Notes under the pieces: generated by a model | Databases searched by the model: none | The model's input: the letters and a program-made list of their open reading frames with translations, nothing else | Told to the model about the DNA's origin: nothing | Shown here: piece by piece, positions 26,429 to 36,819 of the stretch | Numbering within the stretch: position 1 is the stretch's first letter | How the letters are laid out: each line of letters begins with the position of its first letter | NCBI GenBank assembly: GCA_024693135.1 | Contig: JAILLN010000003.1 | Location: forward strand, 1-64,000 | Reading direction: 5' to 3' | Source of the DNA: Lachnospiraceae bacterium | Lineage (GTDB): Bacteria > Bacillota > Clostridia > Lachnospirales > Lachnospiraceae | Length of the DNA: 64,000 nt | Made by a program: the position numbers and the translations under genes

Positions 26429-26459
26429 CACCGCTCGGAACAGGCTTTTTCGGGCGGTG
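26429..26459 (+). terminator. GC-rich hairpin, possible weak terminator
   Basis: CACCGCTCG (26429-26437) pairs with CGGGCGGTG (26451-26459), nine pairs with one G-T, 13-base loop. Only TCTTTA follows, so termination would be weak. The rest of 26244-26574 shows just the MecA promoter and no gene. Confidence 0.35.
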
Positions 26460-26483
26460 TCTTTAGTGTATCCTTGAAAAAAC

Positions 26484-26512
26484 TTGACGAAATCTTGTTT
26501 TCAGCGTATAAA
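26484..26512 (+). promoter_or_regulatory. Sigma-A-type promoter for mecA
   Basis: TTGACG (26484-26489), exactly 17 bases, TATAAA (26507-26512), about 60 bases before the mecA ATG. Confidence 0.7.
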
Positions 26513-26574
26513 GAAAGTGGAAAGGAACGCTGTATACGGGCTGATAAAGGATCTCCCGGAGCAGTGATGAATAT

Positions 26575-27339
26575 ATGAAGATAGAAAAAGTAAATGACCG
26601 GCAGATCCGGTGCACTTTAACAAAATCAGATCTGGCAGATCGCGAATTAAAGATCAGCGAGCTGGCCTATGGCACGGAAAAGGCAAAATCGCTGTTCCGG
26701 GACATGATGCAGCAGGCTGAATATCAATTTGGCTTCGAAGCAGAGGATATCCCTCTTATGATCGAAGCGATACCCCTTTCCGGGGAGGCGATCGTACTCA
26801 TCATCACGAAGGTAGAGGATCCGGAGGAACTGGATACCCGTTTTTCCAGATTTGCGCCCTCCGTGCATGACGATACCGAAACTACCGAGCTTGCTTCTAA
26901 GGCAGGAGGAGCAGACGACGTGATCGACCTCTTCCGCAAGATCCGCGACCAGGCAGCACAGGCGGCCGCCAGCATCGCAGAGCAGAAGGGTTCCCAGGGG
27001 CAGGAGAACGGTACTCCGAAGGAGGTGCAGATCACGATCCAGGTGGACCTGACCAAGATGTACTCCTTCGACACGATCGATGATGTCATCCGTGCCTCTC
27101 AGATCCTGAAGGGGCTTTACCATGGAGAAAATGCCCTTTATAAATCTGTGGATAACGGCCGGTTTTATCTCATCATGAAAAAATCGGACCATAGTCCAGA
27201 ACAGTTTAATAAGATCTGCAACACGATGGCAGAATATGCTCACATGGAGGATTATACCCCTGCCGTGGAAAGCTATATAAAAGAACATTCCGAGACGATC
27301 ATCCCGGAATGTGCCCTTGAAAAGCTTTCTCAGATTTAA
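26575..27339 (+). CDS. mecA: Adapter protein MecA
   Basis: 254 residues with the MecA layout: an N-terminal substrate-binding domain opening M-K-I-E-K-V-N-D-R-Q-I-R-C-T-L, an acidic and glutamine/alanine-rich linker (about 100-150), and a C-terminal ClpC-binding domain beginning near V-Q-I-T-I-Q-V-D-L and containing Y-K-S-V-D-N-G-R-F-Y-L. MecA hands substrates such as ComK, or other proteins, to the ClpCP protease and promotes ClpC assembly. Only a weak ribosome site (GGAG, about 12 bases away) is seen, so expression is likely modest. It is convergent with DUF402 at 27336, stops overlapping by four bases. Confidence 0.88.
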   Translation: MKIEKVNDRQIRCTLTKSDLADRELKISELAYGTEKAKSLFRDMMQQAEYQFGFEAEDIPLMIEAIPLSGEAIVLIITKVEDPEELDTRFSRFAPSVHDDTETTELASKAGGADDVIDLFRKIRDQAAQAAASIAEQKGSQGQENGTPKEVQITIQVDLTKMYSFDTIDDVIRASQILKGLYHGENALYKSVDNGRFYLIMKKSDHSPEQFNKICNTMAEYAHMEDYTPAVESYIKEHSETIIPECALEKLSQI

Positions 27340-27836
27340 TTTTGATGCTGAATCCTTTTTTCGATCTCTGATTTCAGTACGTCAAACTTTCCATCATAAA
27401 TCATAGTCAGCAGCCGGTCCAGGCTGCTTAAGGCCTTGATCACATCCGGCACAGTCAGCAGGTTGTCCTCCAGGGCCTTTTTGAATTCATCCAGATCCAC
27501 TACCTTCACGAAGCCGTCCGGATAAACGATCACATCTGCCAGAAGATCCCGGAAAAGGTAAGAATTCTCGGTCTCATCATAGGAATGATCAATGATATCA
27601 CAGTACCAATAGATCAGGGAATCATCCCGGTAAAGAAATTTGCTTACCTTATATCCTTCCTCCAGAAAATAGCAGGAATATCCATGATCCAGATCATGCT
27701 TCGGATGAAGGGTCCTCCATTTCGTCACGATGATATTCTCATCATAATATAAGATCTCATCGTCCTTCAGGAGCACGCATTCATCCGGGATCAGCCTCCT
27801 GCGGTACAGAACCGGCGTTTTATCCTGGCCTGTCAC
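27336..27836 (-). CDS. DUF402 domain protein at the end of the V-ATPase operon
   Basis: 166 residues; ATG overlaps the V-ATPase D stop (ATGA), so it is translated with that operon. It has the DUF402 core: a beta-barrel segment with W-Y-C-D-I-I-D, followed by R-D-L-L-A-D-V-I-V-Y-P-D-G and V-V-D-L-D-E-F. Known members such as FomD and Ntdp are metal-dependent nucleoside di/triphosphate or nucleotidyl-ester hydrolases; acidic residues for metal binding (D-I-I-D, D-V, D-L-D-E) are kept. A tie to the ATPase beyond cotranscription is not known to me. Confidence 0.8.
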   Translation of the reverse strand: MTGQDKTPVLYRRRLIPDECVLLKDDEILYYDENIIVTKWRTLHPKHDLDHGYSCYFLEEGYKVSKFLYRDDSLIYWYCDIIDHSYDETENSYLFRDLLADVIVYPDGFVKVVDLDEFKKALEDNLLTVPDVIKALSSLDRLLTMIYDGKFDVLKSEIEKRIQHQN

Positions 27837-28498
27837 GCCCCGTTCCTTTCACTGTAGTGATGCGCCTCTTCCAAAAGCATATCCTTCACTTTCATCAGGC
27901 GGATCTGGGTGCTTCTTTCATTTTCATCCAGCTTAGAGGAAATGTACTTGATGCTGGCCTCTGTCTCCGGGATCATCACATGCTCCAGTGCATTCACCCG
28001 CCTCCGGGTCTTTTCGATCTCCGCCGCCATCAGCTGGCAGGCCTTCTCCACCTCAGCCAGATGGAGCATGTCCGGAAGAAGGTCCGCCAGGCTCTTTACC
28101 GCATCATCCAGGTCGCTGGAGGTAAAGGCCAGGCCATAGGAATAAATATCATTGGCATCATTCGTCCTGGTCTGGTATTGAAAGACCGGTATGTCTACGC
28201 TCATGATGTTCTTCGTATCTGTGCTAAGCGAGACCTCCTGCTTCGGCGTCATGAATGCCACATTCACAGACTCTTCCGACATAGTGGACTTTGCCAGCAC
28301 AAAGTTTTTATTGGCAGCCTTGATGCCGGCTTCCACCTTTTTTCTGAGCTCCATATTTTCCCGGACCAGATCCATGAACTGGCGCATCAGCTCATCCCGT
28401 TTATCCTTCAGGAGCTTATGGCCGCGCCTCGTGGTAGCCAGCTTCCGTTTTAACCGGGTCAGCTCCATTCTGGTGGGGGTTATATTCTTTGCTGCCAT
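27833..28498 (-). CDS. ntpD: V-type ATPase subunit D (central stalk)
   Basis: 221 residues, two long coiled-coil arms: N-terminal P-T-R-M-E-L-T-R-L-K-R-K-L and the conserved R-R-V-N-A-L-E-H-V-M-I-P near residue 165, the signature of the D family. Subunit D is the rotor shaft inside the A3B3 head and joins subunit F. It lies 55 bases after the B gene and overlaps DUF402 after it. Confidence 0.93.
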   Translation of the reverse strand: MAAKNITPTRMELTRLKRKLATTRRGHKLLKDKRDELMRQFMDLVRENMELRKKVEAGIKAANKNFVLAKSTMSEESVNVAFMTPKQEVSLSTDTKNIMSVDIPVFQYQTRTNDANDIYSYGLAFTSSDLDDAVKSLADLLPDMLHLAEVEKACQLMAAEIEKTRRRVNALEHVMIPETEASIKYISSKLDENERSTQIRLMKVKDMLLEEAHHYSERNGA

Positions 28499-28553
28499 CC
28501 TGGCCTTCCTTTCATCGTTCTTTCTTCTCTACTGTCCCGAAAAAAGAACCTCT

Positions 28554-29927
28554 CTATTTCTTCTCGTAGTACTGGTCAAGATACTCGTCCTTGATACGTT
28601 TCAGCTCGGCACGGGGCAGGATCCTCAAAAGCTCCCAGCCGATCTCCAATGTTTCCTCGATGCTCCGGTCTGTACGATAGCCCTGGGATACATACTTCTG
28701 CTCGAATTCATCCGCAAACTTCGCATAGAGCTTGTCGATGTCGGTCAGAGCCGCTTCACCAAGGATCATCATGAGCTCCTTTGCATCCTTGCCTCTGGAA
28801 TAAGCCGCAAAGAGCTGGTTCATGGTATTGGCATGATCCTCTCTGGTCTTGCCCTTGCCGATACCCTTGTCCTTCAGACGGGAAAGGGAAGGAAGCACAT
28901 CCACCGGAGGCTCGATACCACGCCGGTAAAGCTCACGGGACAGGATGATCTGCCCTTCGGTGATATATCCCGTAAGATCCGGGATCGGGTGGGTCTTATC
29001 ATCTTCCGGCATGGTCAGGATCGGGATCATGGTGATGGATCCGGTCTTTCCGGTCTGGCGTCCTGCTCTTTCATAAAGCTGCGCCAGGTCAGTATACATG
29101 TATCCGGGATAACCGCGCCGTCCGGGTACTTCCTTTCTTGCGGCCGATACCTCACGCAGGGCATCCGCATAGTTCGTGATATCCGTCAGGATGACCAGCA
29201 CGTGCATGCCCTTTTCAAATGCCAGATATTCCGCAGCCGTCAGGGCCATACGCGGCGTAGCGATACGCTCTACGGCAGGGTCATTGGCCAGGTTCATGAA
29301 AAGCACGGTACGATCGATGGCTCCGGTTTCCCGGAAGCTTTCTACGAAATAGTTCGACTCATCAAAGGTAATGCCCATGGCGGCAAAGACCACGGCAAAC
29401 TGTTCATTCGTTCCGCGTACCTTCGCCTGCCTGGCGATCTGTGCGGCAAGCTGCGCATGGGGAAGTCCGGATGCGGAGAAGATCGGCAGCTTCTGTCCCC
29501 TGACCAGCGTATTCAAGCCATCAATGGCTGAGATACCGGTCTGGATGAACTCCTGCGGATAGCTTCTGGCTGCGGGGTTCATGGGCAGTCCGTTGATATC
29601 CCGGCGCTCGTCCGGAAGGATCTCGGGGCCGTCATCGATCGGACGTCCCAGGCCGTCAAATACGCGGGAAAGCATATCCTCGGATACGCCCAGCTCCATG
29701 CTCCTTCCAAGGAACCGGACCTTGGAGCTTTCAAGGTTCAATCCGGTAGAATTTTCGAAAAGCTGTACCAGGGCATTTCCGCCCTCGATCTCCAGCACCT
29801 TGCAGCGCCTTTTTTCTCCATTGGCCAGCTCGATCTCACCCAGCTCGTCATATGCAACGTTCTCCACGTCCCGGACCAGCATCAGAGGACCTGCGACCTC
29901 CTGTATGGTTCTATACTCTTTTGGCAT
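28554..29927 (-). CDS. ntpB: V-type ATPase subunit B (non-catalytic head subunit)
   Basis: 457 residues. Typical B-subunit sequence: opening [19 protein letters not shown] near residue 95, and a degenerate nucleotide site (no full P-loop), with P-G-R-R-G-Y-P-G-Y near 270. Overlaps the A stop by one base (TAATG), so coupled translation is likely. Contributes Arg to the catalytic site of A. Confidence 0.95.
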   Translation of the reverse strand: MPKEYRTIQEVAGPLMLVRDVENVAYDELGEIELANGEKRRCKVLEIEGGNALVQLFENSTGLNLESSKVRFLGRSMELGVSEDMLSRVFDGLGRPIDDGPEILPDERRDINGLPMNPAARSYPQEFIQTGISAIDGLNTLVRGQKLPIFSASGLPHAQLAAQIARQAKVRGTNEQFAVVFAAMGITFDESNYFVESFRETGAIDRTVLFMNLANDPAVERIATPRMALTAAEYLAFEKGMHVLVILTDITNYADALREVSAARKEVPGRRGYPGYMYTDLAQLYERAGRQTGKTGSITMIPILTMPEDDKTHPIPDLTGYITEGQIILSRELYRRGIEPPVDVLPSLSRLKDKGIGKGKTREDHANTMNQLFAAYSRGKDAKELMMILGEAALTDIDKLYAKFADEFEQKYVSQGYRTDRSIEETLEIGWELLRILPRAELKRIKDEYLDQYYEKK

Positions 29928-31708
29928 TAGAAGTCCTCCTTCTCAGCAATGACCTGCTGTATTTCATTGTTCAGCTCCTCATTGATCTTTTTATAGGCAC
30001 CATCCAGCTGATCTTCTGCGGTATACTTGAAACGTCCGATGTCCTCGCGGACCGGTATGGCGATCAGCTTCTCTATGGATGCGCCCTCCTTCAGGGCATT
30101 TCCAGCCTGTTCATAGAAATTCAATACCAGCTGCATCATAAGGTGCTGCTTATTCAGGGAAGTATAGGTATCTATCTCATGGAAAGCATCCTGATGCAGG
30201 AAGTCCTCACGGATCGATCTGGCGGCTTCCATCTTCAGACGGTCCGGAGCCGAAAGAGCATCCATACCCACAAGCTGTACCATTTCTTCCAGCTCAGATT
30301 CATCCTGGAGCAGGTTCATGAGCTTCTGCCTTAATGACATCCAGTCTCCGCCCTCTACGGCACGGTCAAACCATCCCCCGATCGTATCCAGGTAATTGGA
30401 ATAGCTGGTCAGCCAGTTGATGGCCGGGAAATGCCTCTTATAAGCCAATGCGGAATCCAGGCTCCAGAATACCTTCACGATCCGGAGAGTAGCCTGGGTA
30501 ACCGGCTCTGAAATATCACCGCCTGCCGGAGACACGGCTCCGATCACGGAAAGTGCTCCTTCACGGTCATCCGAGCCAAGAGTCTGTACCCGTCCTGCCC
30601 GCTCATAGAACTGCGCCAGACGGGATCCAAGGTAAGCCGGGTATCCTTCCTCACCGGGCATTTCCTCGAGACGCCCGGACATCTCACGCAGAGCCTCTGC
30701 CCAGCGGGAGGTGGAATCGGCCATCAAGGCAACGGAATACCCCATATCACGGAAATACTCTGCAATGGTGATGCCGGTATAGATGGAGGCTTCACGGGCT
30801 GCCACCGGCATATCCGAAGTATTGGCGATAAGAACTGTCCGCTCCATCAAAGAGAATCCGGATTTCGGATCCTTCAGCTCCGGAAACTCGTTCAAAACAT
30901 CCGTCATCTCGTTCCCACGCTCACCGCATCCGATATAGACCACGATGTCCGCCTCTGCCCATTTCGCAAGCTGATGCTGTACCACGGTCTTGCCTGAACC
31001 GAAGGGTCCGGGGACTGCTGCGGTTCCGCCTTTTGCAATGGGGAAGAAGGTATCGATAACTCTCTGTCCCGTGACCAGCGGCTTATCCGGTGAAAGCTTC
31101 TGCTTATAAGGGCGCCCACGACGCACAGGCCACCTCTGCATCAGCTTCAGCTCCTCCGTGCCGCCGTTTTCCTTTTTCAGCTTTGCTACGGTCTCGGTGA
31201 TATCATAATCCCCTTCCGAAATGGACTCTACCGTGCCGCCATTTCCCGGAGGAACCATGATCTTCTGGGTGACGATCTGGGTCTCCTTTACGGTACCGAT
31301 CACATCCCCTTCCTCCACCTTGTCTCCTGCCTTGACAGACGGCACAAAATGCCATTTTTTGCTTCGGTCAAGGGAAGGAACCTCAATACCCCTCTTCAGA
31401 AGGTTTCCACCGGTAACCTCCATGATGGACTCCAGCGGACGCTGGATCCCGTCATAGATGCTGCCAATGAGTCCCGGACCCAGCTCCACGCTCATGGGTA
31501 CTCCCGTGGATTCAACCGGAGCCCCGGGTCCTAAGCCCGAAGTCTCCTCATAGACCTGTATGGAAGCCTGGTCTTCATGGATTTCGATGATCTCTCCGAT
31601 GAGCCTCTGGTCACTGACGCGGACCACGTCAAACATGTTCGCGTCCTTCATCCCTTCCGCGATGACCAGCGGTCCGGCGACCTTTTTGATCGTGCCTTTA
31701 CTACTCAT
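29927..31708 (-). CDS. ntpA: V-type ATPase subunit A (catalytic)
   Basis: 593 residues. ATG 31708 follows GGAGG; an upstream in-frame start lies within the F gene and adds 11 atypical residues. Walker A G-P-F-G-S-G-K-T is near residue 232, with Walker B and the non-homologous insertion before it, as expected for A subunits. It hydrolyses (or makes) ATP in alternation with B. Overlaps the F stop by eight bases. Confidence 0.95.
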   Translation of the reverse strand: MSSKGTIKKVAGPLVIAEGMKDANMFDVVRVSDQRLIGEIIEIHEDQASIQVYEETSGLGPGAPVESTGVPMSVELGPGLIGSIYDGIQRPLESIMEVTGGNLLKRGIEVPSLDRSKKWHFVPSVKAGDKVEEGDVIGTVKETQIVTQKIMVPPGNGGTVESISEGDYDITETVAKLKKENGGTEELKLMQRWPVRRGRPYKQKLSPDKPLVTGQRVIDTFFPIAKGGTAAVPGPFGSGKTVVQHQLAKWAEADIVVYIGCGERGNEMTDVLNEFPELKDPKSGFSLMERTVLIANTSDMPVAAREASIYTGITIAEYFRDMGYSVALMADSTSRWAEALREMSGRLEEMPGEEGYPAYLGSRLAQFYERAGRVQTLGSDDREGALSVIGAVSPAGGDISEPVTQATLRIVKVFWSLDSALAYKRHFPAINWLTSYSNYLDTIGGWFDRAVEGGDWMSLRQKLMNLLQDESELEEMVQLVGMDALSAPDRLKMEAARSIREDFLHQDAFHEIDTYTSLNKQHLMMQLVLNFYEQAGNALKEGASIEKLIAIPVREDIGRFKYTAEDQLDGAYKKINEELNNEIQQVIAEKEDF

Positions 31709-32030
31709 TATTTTGTCCTCCGAATAAAATATCCGAGCCAACTGCCTGCTCTACCGACTTTTTGACACGGCTGATGCCCTCACCCGTATTTCCAGAAACC
31801 CCCGGCAAAAGAATGATTGCCGGCAGTATCTGTTCACGATACCGGTCGATCTCGGCCTTAAGGCCCTCGGCCAGTCCTTCTGTGATATATATAACTGCAT
31901 AATCGCCCTCGGCCATCTGCCTGAGCTGCCGGGCCGCTTCCTCCGGGCTGTCAAAAGGAAACGTATCCAGCCCCAGTGTCGCAAAGCCGTATATACTGTC
32001 CGGCTCCCCCATGACTGCTATCTTATACAT
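31701..32030 (-). CDS. ntpG: V-type ATPase subunit F
   Basis: 109 residues, Rossmann-like: start [18 protein letters not shown], and I-Y-I-T-E-G near residue 50. It binds the D shaft and can modulate activity. Overlaps C by eight bases at its start. In the E. hirae naming this subunit is ntpG; archaeal naming is atpF/ahaF. Confidence 0.9.
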   Translation of the reverse strand: MYKIAVMGEPDSIYGFATLGLDTFPFDSPEEAARQLRQMAEGDYAVIYITEGLAEGLKAEIDRYREQILPAIILLPGVSGNTGEGISRVKKSVEQAVGSDILFGGQNNE

Positions 32031-33003
32031 ACATTTCCCTTACCCTTTCCCTGACAGACATCTCCGGCAGATCATTGATCTTGCCGGAAAGCACGATCCT
32101 GACAGTTTTGATCTCATTCTCCCGTGCGATGCAGAAGGCAGCCAAAGGTCCCACCGTATATGGATGGTGGATCTCCGGCCGGATATTGCGAATAATCAGA
32201 TTATCGCACCACCGCTCAAAGGCGGATGGAGAAGTCTTCAGCTCCGAGATCGCATCATGATACCTGGTCATGGAAAGATATTCGCAGATCGCATCAAACC
32301 CTTCCGATGCGGCTGTCGAAAGCCGCTTCACATCCAGCGTATCGCATTCCGCCAGCGCCTGCTCCAGGAATTTCCGATCCTTCCCGGTACGTGCAGCACG
32401 TACCGCGATCTTAATGTCTGCCGAAGCCACCATAAGCTCGCCATAAAGCGCAAGGATATCGCTTCCGCTCCTCTTTCCAGCCTCGTGTATGGCCTTCAAT
32501 GCGGCCCGGTCAAGGATAATATCGCAAAGCTGGCCGTCATGGGTGGTTAACAGAGTATCCAGCGCCTCTTCCGCCACCTTTCTCATCTCCTCCGGGAGGA
32601 GGGAAAAATCCCGGCCCGCCACTGCCTTCCGAAATACCTCTGCTTCAATCGTTCCTTCGTCAGAAAAAATATCCCGGTGCTTATCGCTGGTAAGAGCCTC
32701 CTTCACCGCCGCCTTCAGGTTGTGATAATCATAGCTCACCCTCAGGACGGAAAATACGGAAAGGTCGTCCACCAGTTCACCCATTAAATCCCAGGTCTTT
32801 GTCTTTTCGGCCCGGAGCATCTTCTCCACTCGTTCGGATTCGCTTGAGCCCTCTCCCACTGCCCAGCCCTTGTCCTGCAGCATTCTCAATGCTTCTGCCA
32901 CGGTCTTGGCTCCCATCAGCTGCTCGATAAATGGCGCACTGAGCAATGTCAGCTCCTTGGAGCGAATCCTTGCTACTGCATAATAGTATTGTTTATCGGA
33001 CAT
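32023..33003 (-). CDS. ntpC: V-type ATPase subunit C (d-like rotor/stator cap)
   Basis: 326 residues, all-helical, family-typical opening with Y-Y-Y-A-V-A-R-I-R-S-K-E and later Y-D-Y-H-N-L-K-A-A-V-K. This funnel-shaped subunit joins the central shaft to the K ring. It lies nine bases after the E stop. Confidence 0.9.
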   Translation of the reverse strand: MSDKQYYYAVARIRSKELTLLSAPFIEQLMGAKTVAEALRMLQDKGWAVGEGSSESERVEKMLRAEKTKTWDLMGELVDDLSVFSVLRVSYDYHNLKAAVKEALTSDKHRDIFSDEGTIEAEVFRKAVAGRDFSLLPEEMRKVAEEALDTLLTTHDGQLCDIILDRAALKAIHEAGKRSGSDILALYGELMVASADIKIAVRAARTGKDRKFLEQALAECDTLDVKRLSTAASEGFDAICEYLSMTRYHDAISELKTSPSAFERWCDNLIIRNIRPEIHHPYTVGPLAAFCIARENEIKTVRIVLSGKINDLPEMSVRERVREMYV

Positions 33004-33012
33004 AACAGCTCC

Positions 33013-33609
33013 TTATCCGAACAAAACCGACTGAACCCGGTCTGCCATCAGCTCTCTTTCCGCATCGATCAAGGCGCTGAAGGAGCAGTTCTGCTCCACG
33101 CCTCCATAGGAAAGCACAAAGCCTCCATCCATTTCCCTTGTCTCCTCGGAGACCGAGAGAGTGCTTTGGGATTTCTGATGAAGCTGCGCATTGAGGCGCA
33201 TCTCAAAATCAGCCGGAATCCGTTTTTTATCTGCCTCCGAAAAAATGATCTTTCCTTCCTGCGGCAGAGCATTTTTCAGTGCGATCTTGATGATGGTATC
33301 AAAATATTCTGCTTCCGGCAAAGAAATGAGCTGCTTCAGCGCCTCATCGAAAACCTCAGCGATGATCCTCTGCTTTTCCGCAAGGATCGCTTTCCGCTTG
33401 TAGAGCGCCGCCGCTGACTCTGCTCGGCTCAAGGCTTCTTCCGCCTGCCTTTTCCCGCGCTCCTCGATCTGGGCGCACTCATCCTTCACCGCTTCCTTTG
33501 CCTTCTGACGGATGTCATCCGCCGTCTTGTTTGCTTCCGCAAGCTTTTCGGAAACAGATGCATCGGATTCCTGCCGGATCTGTTCCAATATCTTGTCTAA
33601 TCCTGCCAT
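33013..33609 (-). CDS. ntpE: V-type ATPase subunit E (peripheral stalk)
   Basis: 198 residues: N-terminal coiled coil rich in K/E/A (to about residue 100), then a mixed alpha/beta C-terminal domain ending with G-G-F-V-L-S-Y-G. Forms the peripheral stalks with the H/G subunit at 36131. Confidence 0.88.
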   Translation of the reverse strand: MAGLDKILEQIRQESDASVSEKLAEANKTADDIRQKAKEAVKDECAQIEERGKRQAEEALSRAESAAALYKRKAILAEKQRIIAEVFDEALKQLISLPEAEYFDTIIKIALKNALPQEGKIIFSEADKKRIPADFEMRLNAQLHQKSQSTLSVSEETREMDGGFVLSYGGVEQNCSFSALIDAERELMADRVQSVLFG

Positions 33610-33640
33610 ATGATCCCCTTTCCTCCCGGAAAAATGCTAC

Positions 33641-34108
<468 letters not shown>

Positions 34109-36118
34109 TTAATTTTCCTCCTTAAATTTGAAATACTTTGTTTTTACTGCGAAAGGCTCAAATTTCCTGCCTCCACCGTTATAGAATTTACCGAAAAACT
34201 CCACGAACTGGAGCCTGTTGGTATGCACATAGGCGCCCAGTGCGTTGATGGCCAGATTTAAGGTATGGCCGATCAGGAATACAACAATGAAGATCAATAC
34301 GCCAAATACCCCGCTTCCAGCCATGGTACCCATTTGGTTGAAAACAGAGGAAATGACCGATGTGGCAAGGCCCAGTGCCAGAAGCCTTGAATAAGAAAGG
34401 ATATCGCTTAAGTAGCCCGTCACTCCATACAGGGCATAGGCTCCCTTCAGCGTCCTCTTGAACCAGTTTTTGGATTCCCTGCCGCCGGTAAGGATGATCC
34501 CCACCGACGCGATCACGGCACAGATGCCTCCGAAGGTACCTATGCCCTGGGAGATCTTATTCAGCCCAAACATCCCCGTCACGATATCTGTGGTCAGCCC
34601 GTAAAGAAGAAGCCCTCCCACCAGCATGATCCAAAATACGGAATCATAGATGGCATCTGCGTATTTTTTCTGCTTTATGGCTCCGTAGCAGTTCAATATC
34701 AAGCCGGTAAACAGATGGATCAATCCGATCACAAAAGCAAAGACCAGCATCTTCATGGATTCATTGAGCGGGTCGATCCAGCTCCAGATGGTGATATCCT
34801 TCCCGAAGAAGGTCTTCGCGATCACGATGGGCGCGTCGCCGAAATAGCTGCCGAAAAGTACGCCGGAAAGCATGGTGCCCAGTCCGCAATAGCAGAACAT
34901 GGTCATCATCTTCTTCATTCCTGGCTCCATATTCTTGAATTTGCGAAGGATCCAGAAGGTCGCCGCCGCCATCACCGCCCCATAGGCAAAGTCAGACAGC
35001 ATCATGCCGAACATGAAATAATAGAAGCATGCCACCGGCATGGTGGGATCCAGCTCTCCCCTGCCCGGCATAGAATAGCTTTCGATCACGCTCTCCACAG
35101 GACCGGAAAAAGCATTGTTCTTAAGAAGAACCGGCACGTCGTCGCTCTCGGAGGGATCTGAAAACTCCACGCATACCTCATAATTGCGGGTCAGCATGAG
35201 CTCCAGCTTCGGCGCCGCCTCCTCAGGCACATATCCCTTCAGCAGGAAGGTACGCCTGGACTGGGAAAGGGAGCCGAGCACTTTGTATTTATCTGCCCTG
35301 AGGGTGAAATAATCCACCGCAAACTTCAGGTCGTCCCTCTTGCCGGCATAGGATTGAAGCTCCTGTCTGGCCTCGTCCATCCTCTTCATGGCGGCTGTGA
35401 TCTCTCCCTGGTACAGCTCCTTCTGCTTTGCAGGCACCTCGTCTGAAACCGGTGGCCTGGAAAAATTCAGATGCCTGAGAGCATTGTCTACGGCATCTGC
35501 ATCTTTTTTCATGCAGATCACCATGACCGATGTGATCTCCGGGGTTGCCCGGACCACATCCACATTGAGATCCTCTATCTCAGGCAGCAGGGAAGCCAGC
35601 CTGGACAGAACCTCCGATTCCGATAATTCCTCCGGAAACGTACCGATAAAAGCCGCCGTCTTTTTCGTTCCCTTGAATGAAAGAGGCACATCCAGCTCCA
35701 TCCAGGGGCCGAGTGCTTCAATCTGTGTCTCGATCCTCGGAATATCTGCCTTTGCTTCCGAAAGATCCTTGTCGATCCGCAGGATCTCGCCTACATCCCG
35801 CATGATCTCATCCCGGCGGCTTACCTGCCTCTCGTACTCCTCTACGGACATTTCCTTTCTTCCCTCAAAAGAGGACAGAATGGATTTCTCCTCCGGCGCC
35901 GCAGCATTCAGGATTTCCAGCGCCCTGGCCGCAGAGGCCGCGTTTTTCTGGAACAGCTGTGCGGAAGAAGAAACGTCTGTCTGTACAAAGACCTCATCTT
36001 CTTCCCCTGCCCCGGCATCGATCTCCACGGATTCCAGTCTCTGGACCAGTTCCAAGACCGCCTTTCGGTCCTTTTTCATGCCGCAGATCAAAACACGTTT
36101 CATTGGCAATACAGCCAT
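34109..36118 (-). CDS. ntpI: V-type ATPase subunit I (stator a-like membrane subunit)
   Basis: 669 residues. The N-terminal half (to about 330) is soluble with a coiled-coil hairpin; the C-terminal half has about seven to eight membrane helices, with P-V-A-C-F-Y-Y-F-M-F-G-M-M-L-S-D near 360. It forms the ion half-channels against the K ring. It ends one base before the K start, so coupling is likely. Confidence 0.93.
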   Translation of the reverse strand: MAVLPMKRVLICGMKKDRKAVLELVQRLESVEIDAGAGEEDEVFVQTDVSSSAQLFQKNAASAARALEILNAAAPEEKSILSSFEGRKEMSVEEYERQVSRRDEIMRDVGEILRIDKDLSEAKADIPRIETQIEALGPWMELDVPLSFKGTKKTAAFIGTFPEELSESEVLSRLASLLPEIEDLNVDVVRATPEITSVMVICMKKDADAVDNALRHLNFSRPPVSDEVPAKQKELYQGEITAAMKRMDEARQELQSYAGKRDDLKFAVDYFTLRADKYKVLGSLSQSRRTFLLKGYVPEEAAPKLELMLTRNYEVCVEFSDPSESDDVPVLLKNNAFSGPVESVIESYSMPGRGELDPTMPVACFYYFMFGMMLSDFAYGAVMAAATFWILRKFKNMEPGMKKMMTMFCYCGLGTMLSGVLFGSYFGDAPIVIAKTFFGKDITIWSWIDPLNESMKMLVFAFVIGLIHLFTGLILNCYGAIKQKKYADAIYDSVFWIMLVGGLLLYGLTTDIVTGMFGLNKISQGIGTFGGICAVIASVGIILTGGRESKNWFKRTLKGAYALYGVTGYLSDILSYSRLLALGLATSVISSVFNQMGTMAGSGVFGVLIFIVVFLIGHTLNLAINALGAYVHTNRLQFVEFFGKFYNGGGRKFEPFAVKTKYFKFKEEN

Positions 36119-36130
36119 GCTAAAACCTCC

Positions 36131-36445
36131 TTAATTCTTTGTCAGGTCCTCTATGATGGCCTTGACTGCCTTTTCCCTGCCGGCTGCCACTGACGAGCGC
36201 AGCTCTTCTATGCTCTGCTCCGCTTCTTTTCTGGCTTCCTCCAAAAGGACGTCCGTTTTCTCCTGTGCCTTTTTGCCGGCACTCTCGGCTGCTTCCCTGG
36301 ATTTTTTTACAAGATCGGCCCGGAGCGTAGCCGCTTCATTCTCCGCTCCCGCCACGATCTGGTCTGCCTGCACCTGGGCATCCTTCTCTGCTTTATCCGC
36401 GGCAAGCTCCGCCTCCCGCACTTTATCGATCGTGTCCGATGTCAA
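36131..36445 (-). CDS. V-type ATPase subunit H/G (peripheral stalk coiled coil)
   Basis: 104 residues. TTG 36445 is chosen since AAGGGGGTG precedes it at good distance; GTG 36454 would be almost on top of that site. Nearly one long helix of K/E/A heptads (A-D-K-A-E-K-D-A, then E-E-A-R-K-E-A-E). Pairs with E to form stator stalks. First gene of the ATPase operon, behind the promoter at 36495-36523. Confidence 0.78.
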   Translation of the reverse strand: MTSDTIDKVREAELAADKAEKDAQVQADQIVAGAENEAATLRADLVKKSREAAESAGKKAQEKTDVLLEEARKEAEQSIEELRSSVAAGREKAVKAIIEDLTKN

Positions 36446-36494
36446 ACGACACACCCCCTTAACTTGTGGATTTTTTTAGAAAATAATTATTTTA

Positions 36495-36523
36495 ATTTTA
36501 TATTAAAAACACTATTTCGTCAA
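36495..36523 (-). promoter_or_regulatory. Promoter of the V-ATPase operon
   Basis: On the minus strand TTGACG (36518-36523), 17 bases, TAAAAT (36495-36500) in an AT-rich tract, about 50 bases before the first gene. Confidence 0.65.
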
Positions 36524-36530
36524 TGCACGC

Positions 36531-36561
36531 AAAAAGAACCCTTTCCTCTCGGATCGGGTCC
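36531..36561 (-). terminator. Terminator after the ferredoxin gene
   Basis: On the minus strand GGACCC (36556-36561) pairs with GGGTTC (36536-36541), one G-T pair, then TTTTT. It separates the ferredoxin unit from the ATPase promoter. Confidence 0.6.
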
Positions 36562-36578
36562 TTCGTCTGCTTCGAGCC

Positions 36579-36749
36579 TTATTCTGTAGTGATCGCTCCC
36601 GTAGGGCAGACACCCTCGCAAGCCCCGCAATCGATGCAGGCATCCGTGTCTACTTCGTATTTACCGTCTCCCTCGTGGATCGCCCCTACGGGACATGCCC
36701 CAGCGCATGCGCCGCAATTGACGCAGGTATCATTGATTACGTGTGCCAT
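36579..36749 (-). CDS. Small 2[4Fe-4S] ferredoxin
   Basis: 56 residues starting M-A-H-V-I-N-D-T-C-V-N-C. Two complete clostridial-type cluster motifs, C-V-N-C-G-A-C-A-G-A-C-P and C-I-D-C-G-A-C-E-G-V-C-P, give eight Cys ligands. AGGAGGAAG precedes the ATG. It is an electron carrier for enzymes such as the hydrogenase at 47717 or pyruvate:ferredoxin oxidoreductase. A stand-alone unit: own promoter (36788-36816) and terminator (36531-36561). Confidence 0.95.
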   Translation of the reverse strand: MAHVINDTCVNCGACAGACPVGAIHEGDGKYEVDTDACIDCGACEGVCPTGAITTE

Positions 36750-36787
36750 TGTTTCTTCCTCCTGTGCTTCACAATTGAATTTCGCAT

Positions 36788-36816
36788 ATTATACTACACT
36801 TCTTTGGTTTTGAAAA
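36788..36816 (-). promoter_or_regulatory. Promoter of the ferredoxin gene
   Basis: On the minus strand TTTTCA (36811-36816), 17 bases, consensus TATAAT (36788-36793). Confidence 0.6.
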
Positions 36817-36819
36817 GAC

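Noticed and set aside
26333-26578. 81-codon frame before mecA
   Set aside because: It spans the mecA promoter and a hairpin and has no ribosome site.
28191-29531. Open frame of 446 codons on the plus strand
   Set aside because: It lies antisense to the V-ATPase D and B genes, whose products are certain; there is no ribosome site, and the residues look like reverse-strand composition.
35388-36134. Plus-strand frame of 248 codons rich in Ser
   Set aside because: Antisense to the coiled-coil part of V-ATPase subunit I.
36523-36813. Plus-strand frame of 96 codons
   Set aside because: It is the reverse of the 56-residue ferredoxin, which has all eight Cys and a good ribosome site.
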